A DNA stretch of 44,803 nt from the NCBI GenBank assembly GCA_946479255.1, contig CAMLFK010000012.1, positions 1-44,803 on the forward strand, read 5' to 3'. A program made the translations under genes and the position numbers. The notes beneath the pieces were generated by a model that saw only the letters and a list, made by a program, of their open reading frames with translations, made no database searches and was not told the origin of the DNA. This document shows, piece after piece, positions 24,351 to 33,613 of the stretch. The stretch is from an uncultured Oxalobacteraceae bacterium. Lineage in GTDB: Bacteria; Pseudomonadota; Gammaproteobacteria; Burkholderiales; Burkholderiaceae. Numbering within the stretch: the stretch's first letter is position 1; every line of letters begins with the position of its first letter.

Positions 24351-25172
24351 TCACGCCGGCGCCACCTCCAGCAGCTCCACCGTCACCGTCATCTCCGTCG
24401 GCGCAAGGGCCGGGCCGAACTGGGTGAAGATCGCCACGTTGGCGGCATCGTGTCCATAGGCCACCGTGACGCGGCCGCCGCGCGGCGCATCCTGGGTCGC
24501 ATCGAAAGTGTACCAGCGCCCGCCCACGTAAGCTTCGAACCAGGCATGCAGGTCCATCGGTTCGAGCCCATGCAGATAGCCCACCACCATGCGCGCCGGG
24601 ATGCATAACGCACGGCACAGCGCGATGCCCAGGTGCGCCAGGTCGCGGCACACCCCTTCGCGCCGCTGATTCACATCGGTCGCCGCCATGTGATCGTAGA
24701 TCGAGGCCGAATTGAAACGCACTTCGCGCCGAATCCAGTCGGTGATGCACGCAACCTGGTCGTACCCCGGCTTGGCGTTGGCGACGATGCCCTGCGCCAT
24801 TTCAAAGAACAACTCGGTTTCGCAATAGCGGCTGGGCAAAAGATAGGTCAGCACGCCATCGGGCAGGTTCTGCACTTCATCGAACGGCGCGCCGGGCGCC
24901 ACGTCGATCGCCGCCGTGGTCATCACATCGGCCGAGGTGTGGATCGAAAATTGGCCCGGTGGCGCGATCAGGCGCTGGCACAGGTTGCCGTAGGCATCGG
25001 TAAATTCCGCTGCGGGCACACTCGGCGTCAGCGTATAGGTCTCACGCGCCACCCATTGCTGGGCCCCGCTGCGTGGGCGCAGCATCAGGATGAAGGGCGT
25101 GGGACTGGCGACGCTAAAACCCAGGGTACAGCTGGTATGGAGCCACATGGCAAGCTCGCTTTCTAAGATCAT
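24351..25172 (-). CDS. Transglutaminase-like cysteine peptidase/transferase
   Basis: The 273-residue protein has a transglutaminase fold with a complete triad: Cys175 in [11 protein letters not shown], His209 in [13 protein letters not shown] and Asp224 in YTFDAT. An N-terminal beta domain of about 120 residues precedes it, as in bacterial transglutaminase-like proteins linked with alpha-E genes. No signal peptide is seen, so it is probably cytoplasmic. The ATG at 25172 was chosen over a weak upstream start; an internal ATG at 25148 is also possible. It is the last gene of the - strand arm, 71 bases after the alpha-E gene. An unusual pair of inverted repeats fills that gap and overlaps the start. 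Confidence 0.87.
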   Translation of the reverse strand: MILESELAMWLHTSCTLGFSVASPTPFILMLRPRSGAQQWVARETYTLTPSVPAAEFTDAYGNLCQRLIAPPGQFSIHTSADVMTTAAIDVAPGAPFDEVQNLPDGVLTYLLPSRYCETELFFEMAQGIVANAKPGYDQVACITDWIRREVRFNSASIYDHMAATDVNQRREGVCRDLAHLGIALCRALCIPARMVVGYLHGLEPMDLHAWFEAYVGGRWYTFDATQDAPRGGRVTVAYGHDAANVAIFTQFGPALAPTEMTVTVELLEVAPA

Positions 25173-25224
25173 TTGAGCGCACCATTTCGGCACGATTGCA
25201 AAAAAAATAACTCAAATGGTGCGC
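25171..25224. promoter_or_regulatory. Interlocking inverted repeats between the alpha-E and transglutaminase genes
   Basis: GCGCACCATTT at 25177-25187 is a perfect inverted copy of AAATGGTGCGC at 25214-25224. A second pair, ATTTGAG at 25171-25177 and CTCAAAT at 25211-25217, interlocks with it. On the transcript the structures would lie just before and over the ATG of the transglutaminase gene, so they could control its translation or bind a regulator. The spacer has an A-run (T-run on the transcript). No function is known. Confidence 0.55.
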
Positions 25225-25243
25225 CGCGTCATTTACTGGTGCA

Positions 25244-26203
25244 TCAGTTGCAATCGAGTGCGGGCGACGGCACGAGGAAATCGCAGCTGATCCGCTTGCC
25301 CAGTTCTTCAATCGACGCCAGGAAGGTGGTCAGGAAATCGTGCAAGCCCTCTTCCAGGATGTCGTCGATCAGGGCGAATTGCAGGGTGGCGTGCATCTTC
25401 CCGGCCAGGCGTTCGGTATCCTCCGACAAGTCATTGCGCACTTCTTGCAAATTGGCGACGACGGCGGCCATGCAAGCCACCAGCGAGCGCGGCATCTTCG
25501 CTTGCAGGATCAGCAGCGCGGCCACGCGCGCCGGGGTGATGGCGTCGCGATAGACCTTGCGGTAGACCTCGAAGGCCGACACCGAGCGCAGCAGCGCGGC
25601 GAGGTAGTAAAACTCGCCCTTCGCCCCGGCGTCGATGGTCTCCGGCTCAAGGAACTTGAACTTGACGTCGAGAATACGCGCCGTGTTGTCGGCCCGCTCC
25701 AGGAAGGTGCCGAGGCGGATGAAGTTGAACGCTTCATCCTGGAACATGGTGCCGAGCGTGACCCCGCGCGACAAGTGCGAGCGGTGCTTGACCCACTCCA
25801 GGAACTGGCCGGGATGGGTTTCGAAGCTGCGGTTTTTCAAGTGCTGCTGCAACTCCAGCCAGGTGCTGTTCTCGGTCTCCCACACCTCGGTGGTGAGGGT
25901 GCCGCGCACGGCGCGCGCATTCTCGCGCGCGCCCGTCAGGCAGCTGGCGATCGACGAGGGATTGTCGGGGTCGCGCACCATGAAGTCGATCACTTCCTTC
26001 TGGCTCAGTGCGTTGTACTTGGCGTCGAACTGTTGTTCCAGCTCGGATACGCCCAGCATGCTGCGCCAGCCCTGTTGCGCGGCCGCGGCCGATTGCGGCA
26101 TCAGCGAGTATTGAACCCGGACATCGAGCATGCGGGCGGTGTTTTCGGCCCTTTCGGTATAACGGGCCATCCAGAACAAATGATCTGCGGTGCGGCTCAG
26201 CAT
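25244..26203 (-). CDS. Alpha-E domain protein
   Basis: A 319-residue all-helical protein that begins with the alpha-E signature MLSRTADHLFWMARYTERAENTARMLD split over its first helices. It has a further conserved segment, FIRLGTFLERADNTARILDVKF, near residue 165. The family (DUF403) is found almost only beside circularly permuted ATP-grasp and transglutaminase genes; its biochemical role is not established. It starts one base from the stop of the ATP-grasp gene, so the two are co-translated. No signal peptide or membrane segments. Confidence 0.93.
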   Translation of the reverse strand: MLSRTADHLFWMARYTERAENTARMLDVRVQYSLMPQSAAAAQQGWRSMLGVSELEQQFDAKYNALSQKEVIDFMVRDPDNPSSIASCLTGARENARAVRGTLTTEVWETENSTWLELQQHLKNRSFETHPGQFLEWVKHRSHLSRGVTLGTMFQDEAFNFIRLGTFLERADNTARILDVKFKFLEPETIDAGAKGEFYYLAALLRSVSAFEVYRKVYRDAITPARVAALLILQAKMPRSLVACMAAVVANLQEVRNDLSEDTERLAGKMHATLQFALIDDILEEGLHDFLTTFLASIEELGKRISCDFLVPSPALDCN

Positions 26204-26204
26204 A

Positions 26205-27617
26205 TTAGTTCTCCAGTATCCAGGTATCTTTGGTTCCGCCGCCCTGCGACGAATTGACCACCAGCGAACCTTCCTGTAATGCGACGCGGGTCAGCCCGCC
26301 CGGCACCATCGACACGGTTTTACCCGACAGCACGAAGGGGCGCAGGTCGATATGGCGCGGCGCGATGCCCGATTCCACATAGGTCGGGCAGGCTGACAGC
26401 GCCAGCGTCGGCTGGGCGATATAGCCTGCGGGATTGGCCACAAGGCGCTCGCGGAAGGCTTCGATCTCGGCGCGGGTGGAAGCCGGGCCAACCAGCATGC
26501 CGTAGCCGCCGGCGCCATGGACTTCCTTGACCACCAGCTCGGGCAGGTGCGCCAGGGTGTAGGCCAGGTCTTCTTTCTTTCTGCACTGATAGGTCGGCAC
26601 GTTGTTGAGGATGGGTTTTTCGCCTAGGTAGAACTCGATCATGTCCGGCACGAAGGGGTAGATGGATTTGTCGTCGGCCACGCCGGTGCCGATCGCATTG
26701 GCCAGGCCTACCCTGCCCGCCCGCACCACGTCCAGGAGGCCCGGCACGCCGAGCGTGGATTCCGGACGGAAGGCGAGCGGATCAAGATAGTCGTCGTCGA
26801 TGCGGCGGTAAATCACGTCGACCCGCTTGGGCCCGCGCGTGGTGCGCATATAGAGCGTATCGTCGGCCACGTACAGGTCCTGCCCCTGCACCAGCGCCAC
26901 GCCCATCTGCTGGGCCAGGAAGGCGTGTTCGAAGTAGGCCGAGTTATGCATGCCGGGTGTCATCACCACCACGACCGGCTCATTGATGCCTTGCGGCGCC
27001 ACCGCGCGCAGATTGTCGAGCAGCAGGTCGGGATAGTGGTCGACCGGCGCCACGCGGTTGCTGGCAAACAGCTCGGGAAACAGCCGCATCATCATCTTGC
27101 GGTTTTCCAGCATGTACGACACGCCCGAAGGCACGCGCAAATTGTCTTCGAGGACGTAGAACTCACCCTCGCCGGCCCGCACGATATCGACCCCGGCAAT
27201 GTGCGCATAAATATCGGACGGCACGTCGACACCATGCATGGCCGGCCGGTACTGAGCATTATTGAGGATCTGCTCGCGCGGGATGATCCCGGCCTTGAGG
27301 ATGTCCTGCTCGTGATAGACGTCATGCAGGAAGCGGTTCAGTGCGGTGACCCGCTGCACCAGGCCCGCCTGCAGCCTGGCCCATTCAGCGGCATTGATCA
27401 CGCGCGGAATGATGTCGAAGGGGATCAGGCGTTCCTTGCCGGCGTTGTCGCCATACACGGCGAAGGTGATCCCCACCCGCTTGAAGATGAGTTCGGCCTC
27501 GGCGCGCTTCGCGCCGATCAACTCGGGCGGCTGCTGCGCCAGCCAGTCGGCAAACTCGCGGTAGTGCGATCGTGCGGTTGCCGCAGTGGAATACATTTCA
27601 TCGTAAAAGTTCTTCAT
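26205..27617 (-). CDS. Circularly permuted ATP-grasp type 2 protein (predicted amide/peptide ligase)
   Basis: This 470-residue protein matches the circularly permuted ATP-grasp family (DUF404/DUF407 type): an N-terminal MKNFYDEMY block, IPFDIIPRVI near 67, FHVLEDNLRVPSG-like FYVLEDNLRVPSGVSYMLENR at about 152-172 (split here as two motifs), and VKEVHGAGGYGMLVGP near 367. ATP-grasp enzymes join a carboxylate to an amine through an acyl phosphate; the substrate here is unknown. A perfect AGGAGG lies eight bases upstream of the ATG. It heads the - strand arm of the divergent cluster, 126 bases from the + strand arm. Confidence 0.93.
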   Translation of the reverse strand: MKNFYDEMYSTAATARSHYREFADWLAQQPPELIGAKRAEAELIFKRVGITFAVYGDNAGKERLIPFDIIPRVINAAEWARLQAGLVQRVTALNRFLHDVYHEQDILKAGIIPREQILNNAQYRPAMHGVDVPSDIYAHIAGVDIVRAGEGEFYVLEDNLRVPSGVSYMLENRKMMMRLFPELFASNRVAPVDHYPDLLLDNLRAVAPQGINEPVVVVMTPGMHNSAYFEHAFLAQQMGVALVQGQDLYVADDTLYMRTTRGPKRVDVIYRRIDDDYLDPLAFRPESTLGVPGLLDVVRAGRVGLANAIGTGVADDKSIYPFVPDMIEFYLGEKPILNNVPTYQCRKKEDLAYTLAHLPELVVKEVHGAGGYGMLVGPASTRAEIEAFRERLVANPAGYIAQPTLALSACPTYVESGIAPRHIDLRPFVLSGKTVSMVPGGLTRVALQEGSLVVNSSQGGGTKDTWILEN

Positions 27618-27743
27618 CGATTCCTCCTGTACCCAACAGTGCTATCAAGAAGCGTGCCAACTGTCGGGCTGACGATGTTGAAGCGCGGGTATGGATCATG
27701 CTTACCGTTGAGCTATCGCGCACCTATCGAAAGGCACTACCGC
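27618..27743. promoter_or_regulatory. Divergent intergenic control region
   Basis: The 126 bases between the divergent ATP-grasp and transglutaminase-DUF2126 genes carry both ribosome sites (AGGAGG for the - arm, GAAAGG for the + arm). They must also contain the promoters of both arms unless transcription enters from inside the genes. I see no convincing -35/-10 pair, so the promoters are not placed. Confidence 0.5.
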
Positions 27744-30700
27744 ATGGCTATCCGAATCGCGCTGCACCACAAGACCAGCTACCGTTACGACCGGCGCGTT
27801 ACGCTGTCGCCCCATGAAGTCCGTTTGCGCCCGGCCCCGCATGCGCGCACGCCGATCCTCTCGTACTCCCTGACGGTGCAGCCGCAGGACCATTTCATCA
27901 ACTGGCAGCAAGACCCATACGGCAACTACATCGGCCGCTTCGTGTTCCAGGAACCGGCCGACATGCTCGACTTCACGGTCGACCTGGTGGCCGACATGAC
28001 GGTGATTAATCCTTTCGATTTCTTTGTTGAGAAATACGCCGAGCAGTTTCCCTTCGCTTACCCGGAACAGCTGACGGCCGAACTCTCCGCCTATGTGCAA
28101 AGCGAGCCCCCCGGCCCCTTGCTGACCGAATGGGTCAAAATGGCGCGGCGCGACCTGCTGGCCAAACCGATCGCCACCAACGATTTCCTGGTCGCCATCA
28201 ACCAGCGCCTGCAGCGCGACATCTCCTACCTGCTGCGCATGGAACCCGGCGTGCAGGCGCCGGAAGAAACCCTGGACAAACGCTCCGGCTCATGCCGCGA
28301 CACCGGCTGGCTGCTGGTGCAGATCCTGCGCGAGATGGGGCTGGCGGCGCGCTTCGTCTCCGGCTACCTGATCCAGCTGCGCGCCGACCAGGAAGCCTTG
28401 GACGGCCCCAGCGGCGCGCTTGAGGATTTCACCGACCTGCATGCCTGGACCGAGGTGTATATCCCCGGCGCCGGCTGGATCGGCCTCGACCCCACATCCG
28501 GCATGCTGGCCAGCGAAGGCCATATCCCGCTGGCCTGCACCGCCATGCCCTCGTCGGCGGCGCCGGTGTCCGGCTATACCGACAAGGCCGAAGTCACCTT
28601 CTTCCACGAGATGACGGTCACCCGCATCCATGAAGACCCGCGCGTCACCAAGCCGTACAGCGAAGAAGACTGGCAAAAGATCGACCGCCTCGGCCAGCAG
28701 GTCGATGCGGACCTCAAGCGCCAGGACGTGCGCCTCACGCAAGGCGGCGAACCGACCTTTGTCTCCATCGACGATATGGACGGCGCCGAATGGAACACCC
28801 TGGCCCATGGCGACAAGAAGCGCGAGCTGGCCGGCAATCTGATGCACCGGCTGAAGAACCACTTCGCGCCGGGCGGCATGCTGCACTACGGCCAGGGCAA
28901 GTGGTATCCGGGCGAGCCGCTGCCGCGCTGGGCCTTGAATATCTTCTGGCGTGTGGACGGCCAGCCGATGTGGCTGGACGCGACCCTGTTCTCCGACGAT
29001 CAAGTCGACGACGGCTACAGCAGCGAAGAAGCCGGCCGCTTCGCCGCGGAACTGACCAAGTCGCTCGGCCTGCCCGCCAACAGCGCCATCGCCGCCTACG
29101 AAGACGTGCTGCTGCACGCCCAGCGCGAACAGGAACTGCCGCGCAACCTGGACCCGCTGCAGGCCGACCTGAAAGCACCCGAAGAGCGGCGCCGGCTGGC
29201 GCGCCTGCTGGAGCGCGGTCTCGGCGAGGTGGCCGGCTATGTGCTGCCCTTGAAAGCCAGGGATTACGACCCGGCCGTCTCGCTCGGCACCACCTGGCGC
29301 ACTTCCAGCTGGCCGCTGCGGCGCGAGCACCTGTACCTGATCGAGGGCGATTCACCGATGGGCCTGCGCCTGCCGCTGGCCACCCTGCCGTGGGTGCTGC
29401 CCGAGGACCGCGATCCGGACTTCGATGTGGACCCGTTCGCCCCGCGCAGCGCGCTGCCCGTGGAGAGAAGGGACAAACGGCCGATCCTCGGCCTGGCTGC
29501 AAAGGCAAGCGATCCGGCCGCACGCGAGGTGATCCACACCGCGCTGTGCCTCGAAGTGCGCGCCGGCCGCCTGCATATCTTCATGCCGCCATTGAAGCGC
29601 ATCGAAGATTACCTGGCGCTGGTCACGGCGGTCGAAGGCACCGCCGCCAAGCTCAGGATGAAGCTATGGATCGAAGGCTATCCGCCGCCGCGCGACCCGC
29701 GCATCAAGCTGCTCAGCGTCACCCCCGACCCTGGCGTGATCGAAGTAAACATCCATCCGGCGGCCAGCTGGAACGAACTGGTCTACAACATGTCGACCCT
29801 GTACCAGGAAGCGCGCCTGACCCGCCTGGGCACCGAGAAGTTCATGCTCGACGGCCGCCATACCGGCACCGGCGGCGGCAACCATGCGACGCTGGGCGGC
29901 GCCACCGCCGACGACAGCCCGATGCTGCGCCGCCCGGACCTGCTCAAGAGCCTGATCACCTACTGGCAGACCCACCCCGCCCTGTCCTATCTGTTTTCCG
30001 GCACCTTCATCGGGCCCACCAGCCAGGCGCCGCGGGTCGATGAAGCACGCGACGACAAGCTGTACGAACTGGCGATCGCCTTCCAGCAGATGGACCAGGT
30101 GCTGCCGACCCTGCAGGAAGGCGACAAGCCGTGGATGGTCGACCGCCTGCTGCGCAATATGCTGGTCGACCTGACCGGCAATACCCATCGATCCGAATTC
30201 TCCATCGATAAGCTGTACTCGCCGGATGGCCCCACCGGGCGCCTCGGCCTGGTGGAATTCCGCGCCTTCGAAATGCCGCCGCATGAGCGTATGAGCTTGC
30301 TGCAAATGCTCTTGCTGCGCGCCCTGGTCGCACGCTTCTGGCGCGAGCCTTGCCGGGCCAAGCTGGTGCACTGGGGCACCGCCCTGCACGACCGCTGGAT
30401 GCTGCCGCATTTCGTCGCCCAGGATATCCGCGACGTGGCGCGCGACCTGCGCGCGGCCGGTTATGAATTCGAAGACCACTGGTTCGAGCCCTTCATCGAA
30501 TTTCGCTTTCCCCGCTTCGGCACCGTGGTCTACGAAGGCGTGGAGATGGAACTGCGCCAGGCCATCGAGCCGTGGAATGTGCTGGGCGAGGAAGTGGCCC
30601 TAGGGGGCACCGCGCGCTATGTCGACTCGTCGGTGGAACGCATGCAGCTGCTGGTGCGTGGTCTCACGGACGGGCGCCACGTGGTCGCCTGCAATGGCCG

Positions 30701-31052
30701 CATGCTGCCGCTGCACCCGACCGGCGTGCCGGGAGAGTACGTGGCCGGCGTGCGTTTTCGCGCCTGGAGTCCGTGGTCGGCCCTGCATCCCACTATCCGC
30801 GTGCAGGCGCCGCTCACCTTCGACCTGGTCGACACCTGGAGCGGACGGGCGATTGGCGGCTGCACCTATCACGTGGTGCATCCGGGCGGGCGTAGCGAAA
30901 CCGGATCGCCGGTCAACGCCAATGCCGCCGAGGCGCGCCGCTTCGCGCGTTTCTGGCCGCATGGCCACACCCCCGGACCGATGACGGTCCGTAAGGAAGA
31001 GCGCAATCCGAGTTTCCCGATGACGCTTGATTTGCGCTGGCAGGCAGATTGA
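27744..31052 (+). CDS. Transglutaminase-DUF2126 fusion protein
   Basis: A 1102-residue protein. The N-terminal ~290 residues are a transglutaminase with its own beta domain (MAIRIALHHKTSYRYDRR opening) and triad Cys184 in SGSCRDTGW, His233 in DLHAWTEVY and Asp249 in GLDPTSG. The rest is DUF2126, beginning VRLTQGGEPTFVSIDDMDG near 330 and continuing to the end; this region is typical of proteins encoded beside ATP-grasp/alpha-E genes. No signal peptide. The ATG at 27744 follows GAAAGG; the frame is open far upstream, but that part is antisense to the ATP-grasp gene and shows no homology. It overlaps or abuts the next gene, making a three-gene arm. Confidence 0.93.
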   Translation: MAIRIALHHKTSYRYDRRVTLSPHEVRLRPAPHARTPILSYSLTVQPQDHFINWQQDPYGNYIGRFVFQEPADMLDFTVDLVADMTVINPFDFFVEKYAEQFPFAYPEQLTAELSAYVQSEPPGPLLTEWVKMARRDLLAKPIATNDFLVAINQRLQRDISYLLRMEPGVQAPEETLDKRSGSCRDTGWLLVQILREMGLAARFVSGYLIQLRADQEALDGPSGALEDFTDLHAWTEVYIPGAGWIGLDPTSGMLASEGHIPLACTAMPSSAAPVSGYTDKAEVTFFHEMTVTRIHEDPRVTKPYSEEDWQKIDRLGQQVDADLKRQDVRLTQGGEPTFVSIDDMDGAEWNTLAHGDKKRELAGNLMHRLKNHFAPGGMLHYGQGKWYPGEPLPRWALNIFWRVDGQPMWLDATLFSDDQVDDGYSSEEAGRFAAELTKSLGLPANSAIAAYEDVLLHAQREQELPRNLDPLQADLKAPEERRRLARLLERGLGEVAGYVLPLKARDYDPAVSLGTTWRTSSWPLRREHLYLIEGDSPMGLRLPLATLPWVLPEDRDPDFDVDPFAPRSALPVERRDKRPILGLAAKASDPAAREVIHTALCLEVRAGRLHIFMPPLKRIEDYLALVTAVEGTAAKLRMKLWIEGYPPPRDPRIKLLSVTPDPGVIEVNIHPAASWNELVYNMSTLYQEARLTRLGTEKFMLDGRHTGTGGGNHATLGGATADDSPMLRRPDLLKSLITYWQTHPALSYLFSGTFIGPTSQAPRVDEARDDKLYELAIAFQQMDQVLPTLQEGDKPWMVDRLLRNMLVDLTGNTHRSEFSIDKLYSPDGPTGRLGLVEFRAFEMPPHERMSLLQMLLLRALVARFWREPCRAKLVHWGTALHDRWMLPHFVAQDIRDVARDLRAAGYEFEDHWFEPFIEFRFPRFGTVVYEGVEMELRQAIEPWNVLGEEVALGGTARYVDSSVERMQLLVRGLTDGRHVVACNGRMLPLHPTGVPGEYVAGVRFRAWSPWSALHPTIRVQAPLTFDLVDTWSGRAIGGCTYHVVHPGGRSETGSPVNANAAEARRFARFWPHGHTPGPMTVRKEERNPSFPMTLDLRWQAD

Positions 31053-31090
31053 ACTATCGTTCAGGGCCTGACGACCGTTCCCGCGCGCCC

Positions 31091-33613
31091 ATGCCCAATC
31101 CACTGCTAGCCAACTATCTCGCCGCGCCAGATGGTTTCGATGAAATGTTAGATGCGGCCAAGCTGCCGCGCGCCCACTGGCGCGCGCTGCTCGCCAGCCT
31201 GGAGCATGAAACGTCCGATACCATGCGCCAGCGCTTCGAGATGGTGCAGCGCCAGGTGCGAGAAAACGGCGTGAGCTACAACGTCACGGCCGACACCGAC
31301 GGCAAGCAGCGCCCATGGGACCTGAACGCGCTGCCGATGATCCTGCCGCACGAAGAGTGGAGCGTGATCGAAGCGGCGATCGTCCAGCGCGCCACCCTGC
31401 TCAACAAGATCCTCGGCGATGTCTACGGCAAGCAGGAGCTGCTGCGCGACGGCCTGCTGCCGCCCGCGCTGGTGCACGGCCATGCGGGCTTTTTGCGGCC
31501 TTGCCACGGCATGCGCCACCATGACGACACCGCCCTGCATTTTTATGCGGCCGACCTGGCGCGCGCGCCCAATGGCCGCTGGTGGGTCATGGCCGACCGC
31601 ACCCAGGCGCCATCGGGCGCCGGCTACGCGCTGGAAAACCGCGCCATCATCGCCCCCACCTTCCCCGACCTGCTGCGCGAACTGAAGGTGCAGCCGCTGA
31701 CCGGTTTTTTCCGCACCATGCGCGACAGCCTGGTCCACTGGGGCCGCGTGTGCGCGGCAAAGGGCGACACCCCGGCGCAACTGCGCGACGGCGCCATGCC
31801 GCTGATCGTGCTGCTCACGCCCGGCCCGCGCAACAGCAGTTATTACGAACAGGCTTACCTGGCCCGCTATCTCGGCTTGCCGCTGGTCGAAGGCAGCGAC
31901 CTGACAGTGCGCGATGGCGTGGTGTTCCTCAAGACCTTGTCCGGCCTGCAGCGGGTCCATGTGATCATGCGCCGGGTCGACGACGAAGCCTGCGATCCGC
32001 TGGAATTGCGCAGCTCCATGCTGGGCGTGGCCGGCCTGACCCAGGCTGCGCGGCGCGGCAATGTGCTGGTGGCTAACAGCCTCGGATCGAGCCTGCTCGA
32101 ATCGGGCGCCCTGCTCGGCTTCCTGCCGGCGCTGTCGCGTAAACTCCTGGGCGAGTCGCTGCACATGCCCTCGGTGGCCACCTGGTGGTGCGGCGAACCG
32201 GCCGCGCTGGACGCGGTGATCGGCAAGATGGACCGGCTGGTGATCAAGCCGAGCTTTTCGCAGCTGCCGCAGTTTGCCGTGTTCGGCGCAGACCTGGAAG
32301 GCCAGGCGCGCACCGACTTCATCGCCAGGCTGCGCGCCAACCCGAACCACTACGTGGCCCAGGAACTGGTGCGCCTGTCGCAGGCGCCGGTGTGGAAAGA
32401 CGGCGCGGCACCCGGCCTGCAGGCGCGCGCCATCGGCCTGCGGGTATTCGCCTGCGCCACCCGGAACGGCTATGTGGTGATGCCGGGCGGCCTGACCCGG
32501 GCCGCCACCGGGCCGGATGCGCGCGTGCTGACCATGCAGATGGGCGGCGCCAGCAAGGACACCTGGGTACAGGCGCGCGCCAGGGTCGAGGCGCACCGCC
32601 TGCAAAAGCGCAGCGTCACCAGCGAAGACCTGGTGCGCGAAGACACCAAGCTGTCGAGCCGCATTGCGGAAAACCTGCTGTGGTTCGGACGCCATGCCGA
32701 ACGCTGCGACAATATCGGCCGCCTGCTGCGGGTCGCGCTCAACTTCCTGTTCAACGTGCGCTTCGACCAGCGCGGCGCCGAGTGGCCGACCGTCGAAGCG
32801 CTGTGCATCTGGTTCCAGTTCATCGAGACCGACAGCAAGGCCAGCGCACGCCAAGGGCCCATCTTCAGCGACGCTGAAATCGAAGCGGCCCTGCTGCGCG
32901 CGGTCGTCTCACCCGACGTTCCCGGCCTGGCCAGGCAGCAGCAACAGCTGCACCGCATCGCCGGCCAGCTGCACGAGCGCTTTTCGGTCGACAACTGGCG
33001 CGCGCTCAACCGCATGGCCCAGCCGGCCTTGGAGCCCGGCGCGACGCCCACGCAGTCGGAAGTCATGACCATCCTCGACGACGCCACCGCCTCGCTGATG
33101 ACCCTGGCCGGATTCGCGCTGGACGGCATGACGCGCGATCTTGGCTGGCGCTTCATGTCGATCGGGCGCCGCCTGGAGCGGCTGCAGTTCCAGAGCCTGG
33201 TGCTGCAGCGCGCCCTGGCCATGGACGAAGACGGCAACCTGGAGTGGCTGCTGGAACTGTCCGACAGCATCATCACCTACCGCGCCCGCTACCGCGCCCA
33301 GCCCGAGTGGCTGCCGGTGCTCGACCTGCTGCTGCGCGACGAGACCAATCCCCGCTCGATCCTGTTCCAGATCGATGGCATCCAGGGCGCGCTCAAGAAG
33401 ATCGCCAGGTCTTACGGCGATTGCGGCGAACACCTGCTGGCGCCGCTGAGGGAAGAACTGCTCGCGCTGGAACCGGGCCCTGACCTCAACTACGGCAACG
33501 CCACACTGAGTGCGCTGCTCGGCCGCATCCAGAGCGCCAGCGCGGCCCTGTCCGAACAACTGAGCGTGCAGTTTTTCAGCTACACCGACAGCGGCCGAAA
33601 GGAAGGTCCATGA
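31091..33613 (+). CDS. Fused circularly permuted ATP-grasp/alpha-E protein
   Basis: The 840-residue product joins the two families that are separate genes on the opposite strand. Residues about 1-510 are the ATP-grasp part (LNALPMILPHEEW, FMADRTQAPSGAGYALENR-like VMADRTQAPSG, VIKPSFSQLPQFAVFGADL). The alpha-E part starts near 522 (SRIAENLLWFGRHAERCDN) and runs to the end. A TTG at 31049 that overlaps the upstream stop is an alternative start; the ATG at 31091 fits the family better, though neither has a strong ribosome site. It ends with a four-base overlap (ATGA) into the next transglutaminase. Predicted to be an amide-bond-forming enzyme; substrate unknown. Confidence 0.92.
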   Translation: MPNPLLANYLAAPDGFDEMLDAAKLPRAHWRALLASLEHETSDTMRQRFEMVQRQVRENGVSYNVTADTDGKQRPWDLNALPMILPHEEWSVIEAAIVQRATLLNKILGDVYGKQELLRDGLLPPALVHGHAGFLRPCHGMRHHDDTALHFYAADLARAPNGRWWVMADRTQAPSGAGYALENRAIIAPTFPDLLRELKVQPLTGFFRTMRDSLVHWGRVCAAKGDTPAQLRDGAMPLIVLLTPGPRNSSYYEQAYLARYLGLPLVEGSDLTVRDGVVFLKTLSGLQRVHVIMRRVDDEACDPLELRSSMLGVAGLTQAARRGNVLVANSLGSSLLESGALLGFLPALSRKLLGESLHMPSVATWWCGEPAALDAVIGKMDRLVIKPSFSQLPQFAVFGADLEGQARTDFIARLRANPNHYVAQELVRLSQAPVWKDGAAPGLQARAIGLRVFACATRNGYVVMPGGLTRAATGPDARVLTMQMGGASKDTWVQARARVEAHRLQKRSVTSEDLVREDTKLSSRIAENLLWFGRHAERCDNIGRLLRVALNFLFNVRFDQRGAEWPTVEALCIWFQFIETDSKASARQGPIFSDAEIEAALLRAVVSPDVPGLARQQQQLHRIAGQLHERFSVDNWRALNRMAQPALEPGATPTQSEVMTILDDATASLMTLAGFALDGMTRDLGWRFMSIGRRLERLQFQSLVLQRALAMDEDGNLEWLLELSDSIITYRARYRAQPEWLPVLDLLLRDETNPRSILFQIDGIQGALKKIARSYGDCGEHLLAPLREELLALEPGPDLNYGNATLSALLGRIQSASAALSEQLSVQFFSYTDSGRKEGP

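Noticed and set aside
26925..27743. Upstream extension of the transglutaminase-DUF2126 frame
   Set aside because: The frame is open but antisense to the ATP-grasp gene, has no family homology, and a ribosome site and the family start are at 27744.
31148..32854. Long open frame on the - strand
   Set aside because: It is antisense to the fused ATP-grasp/alpha-E gene, and its low-complexity composition is typical of a shadow.
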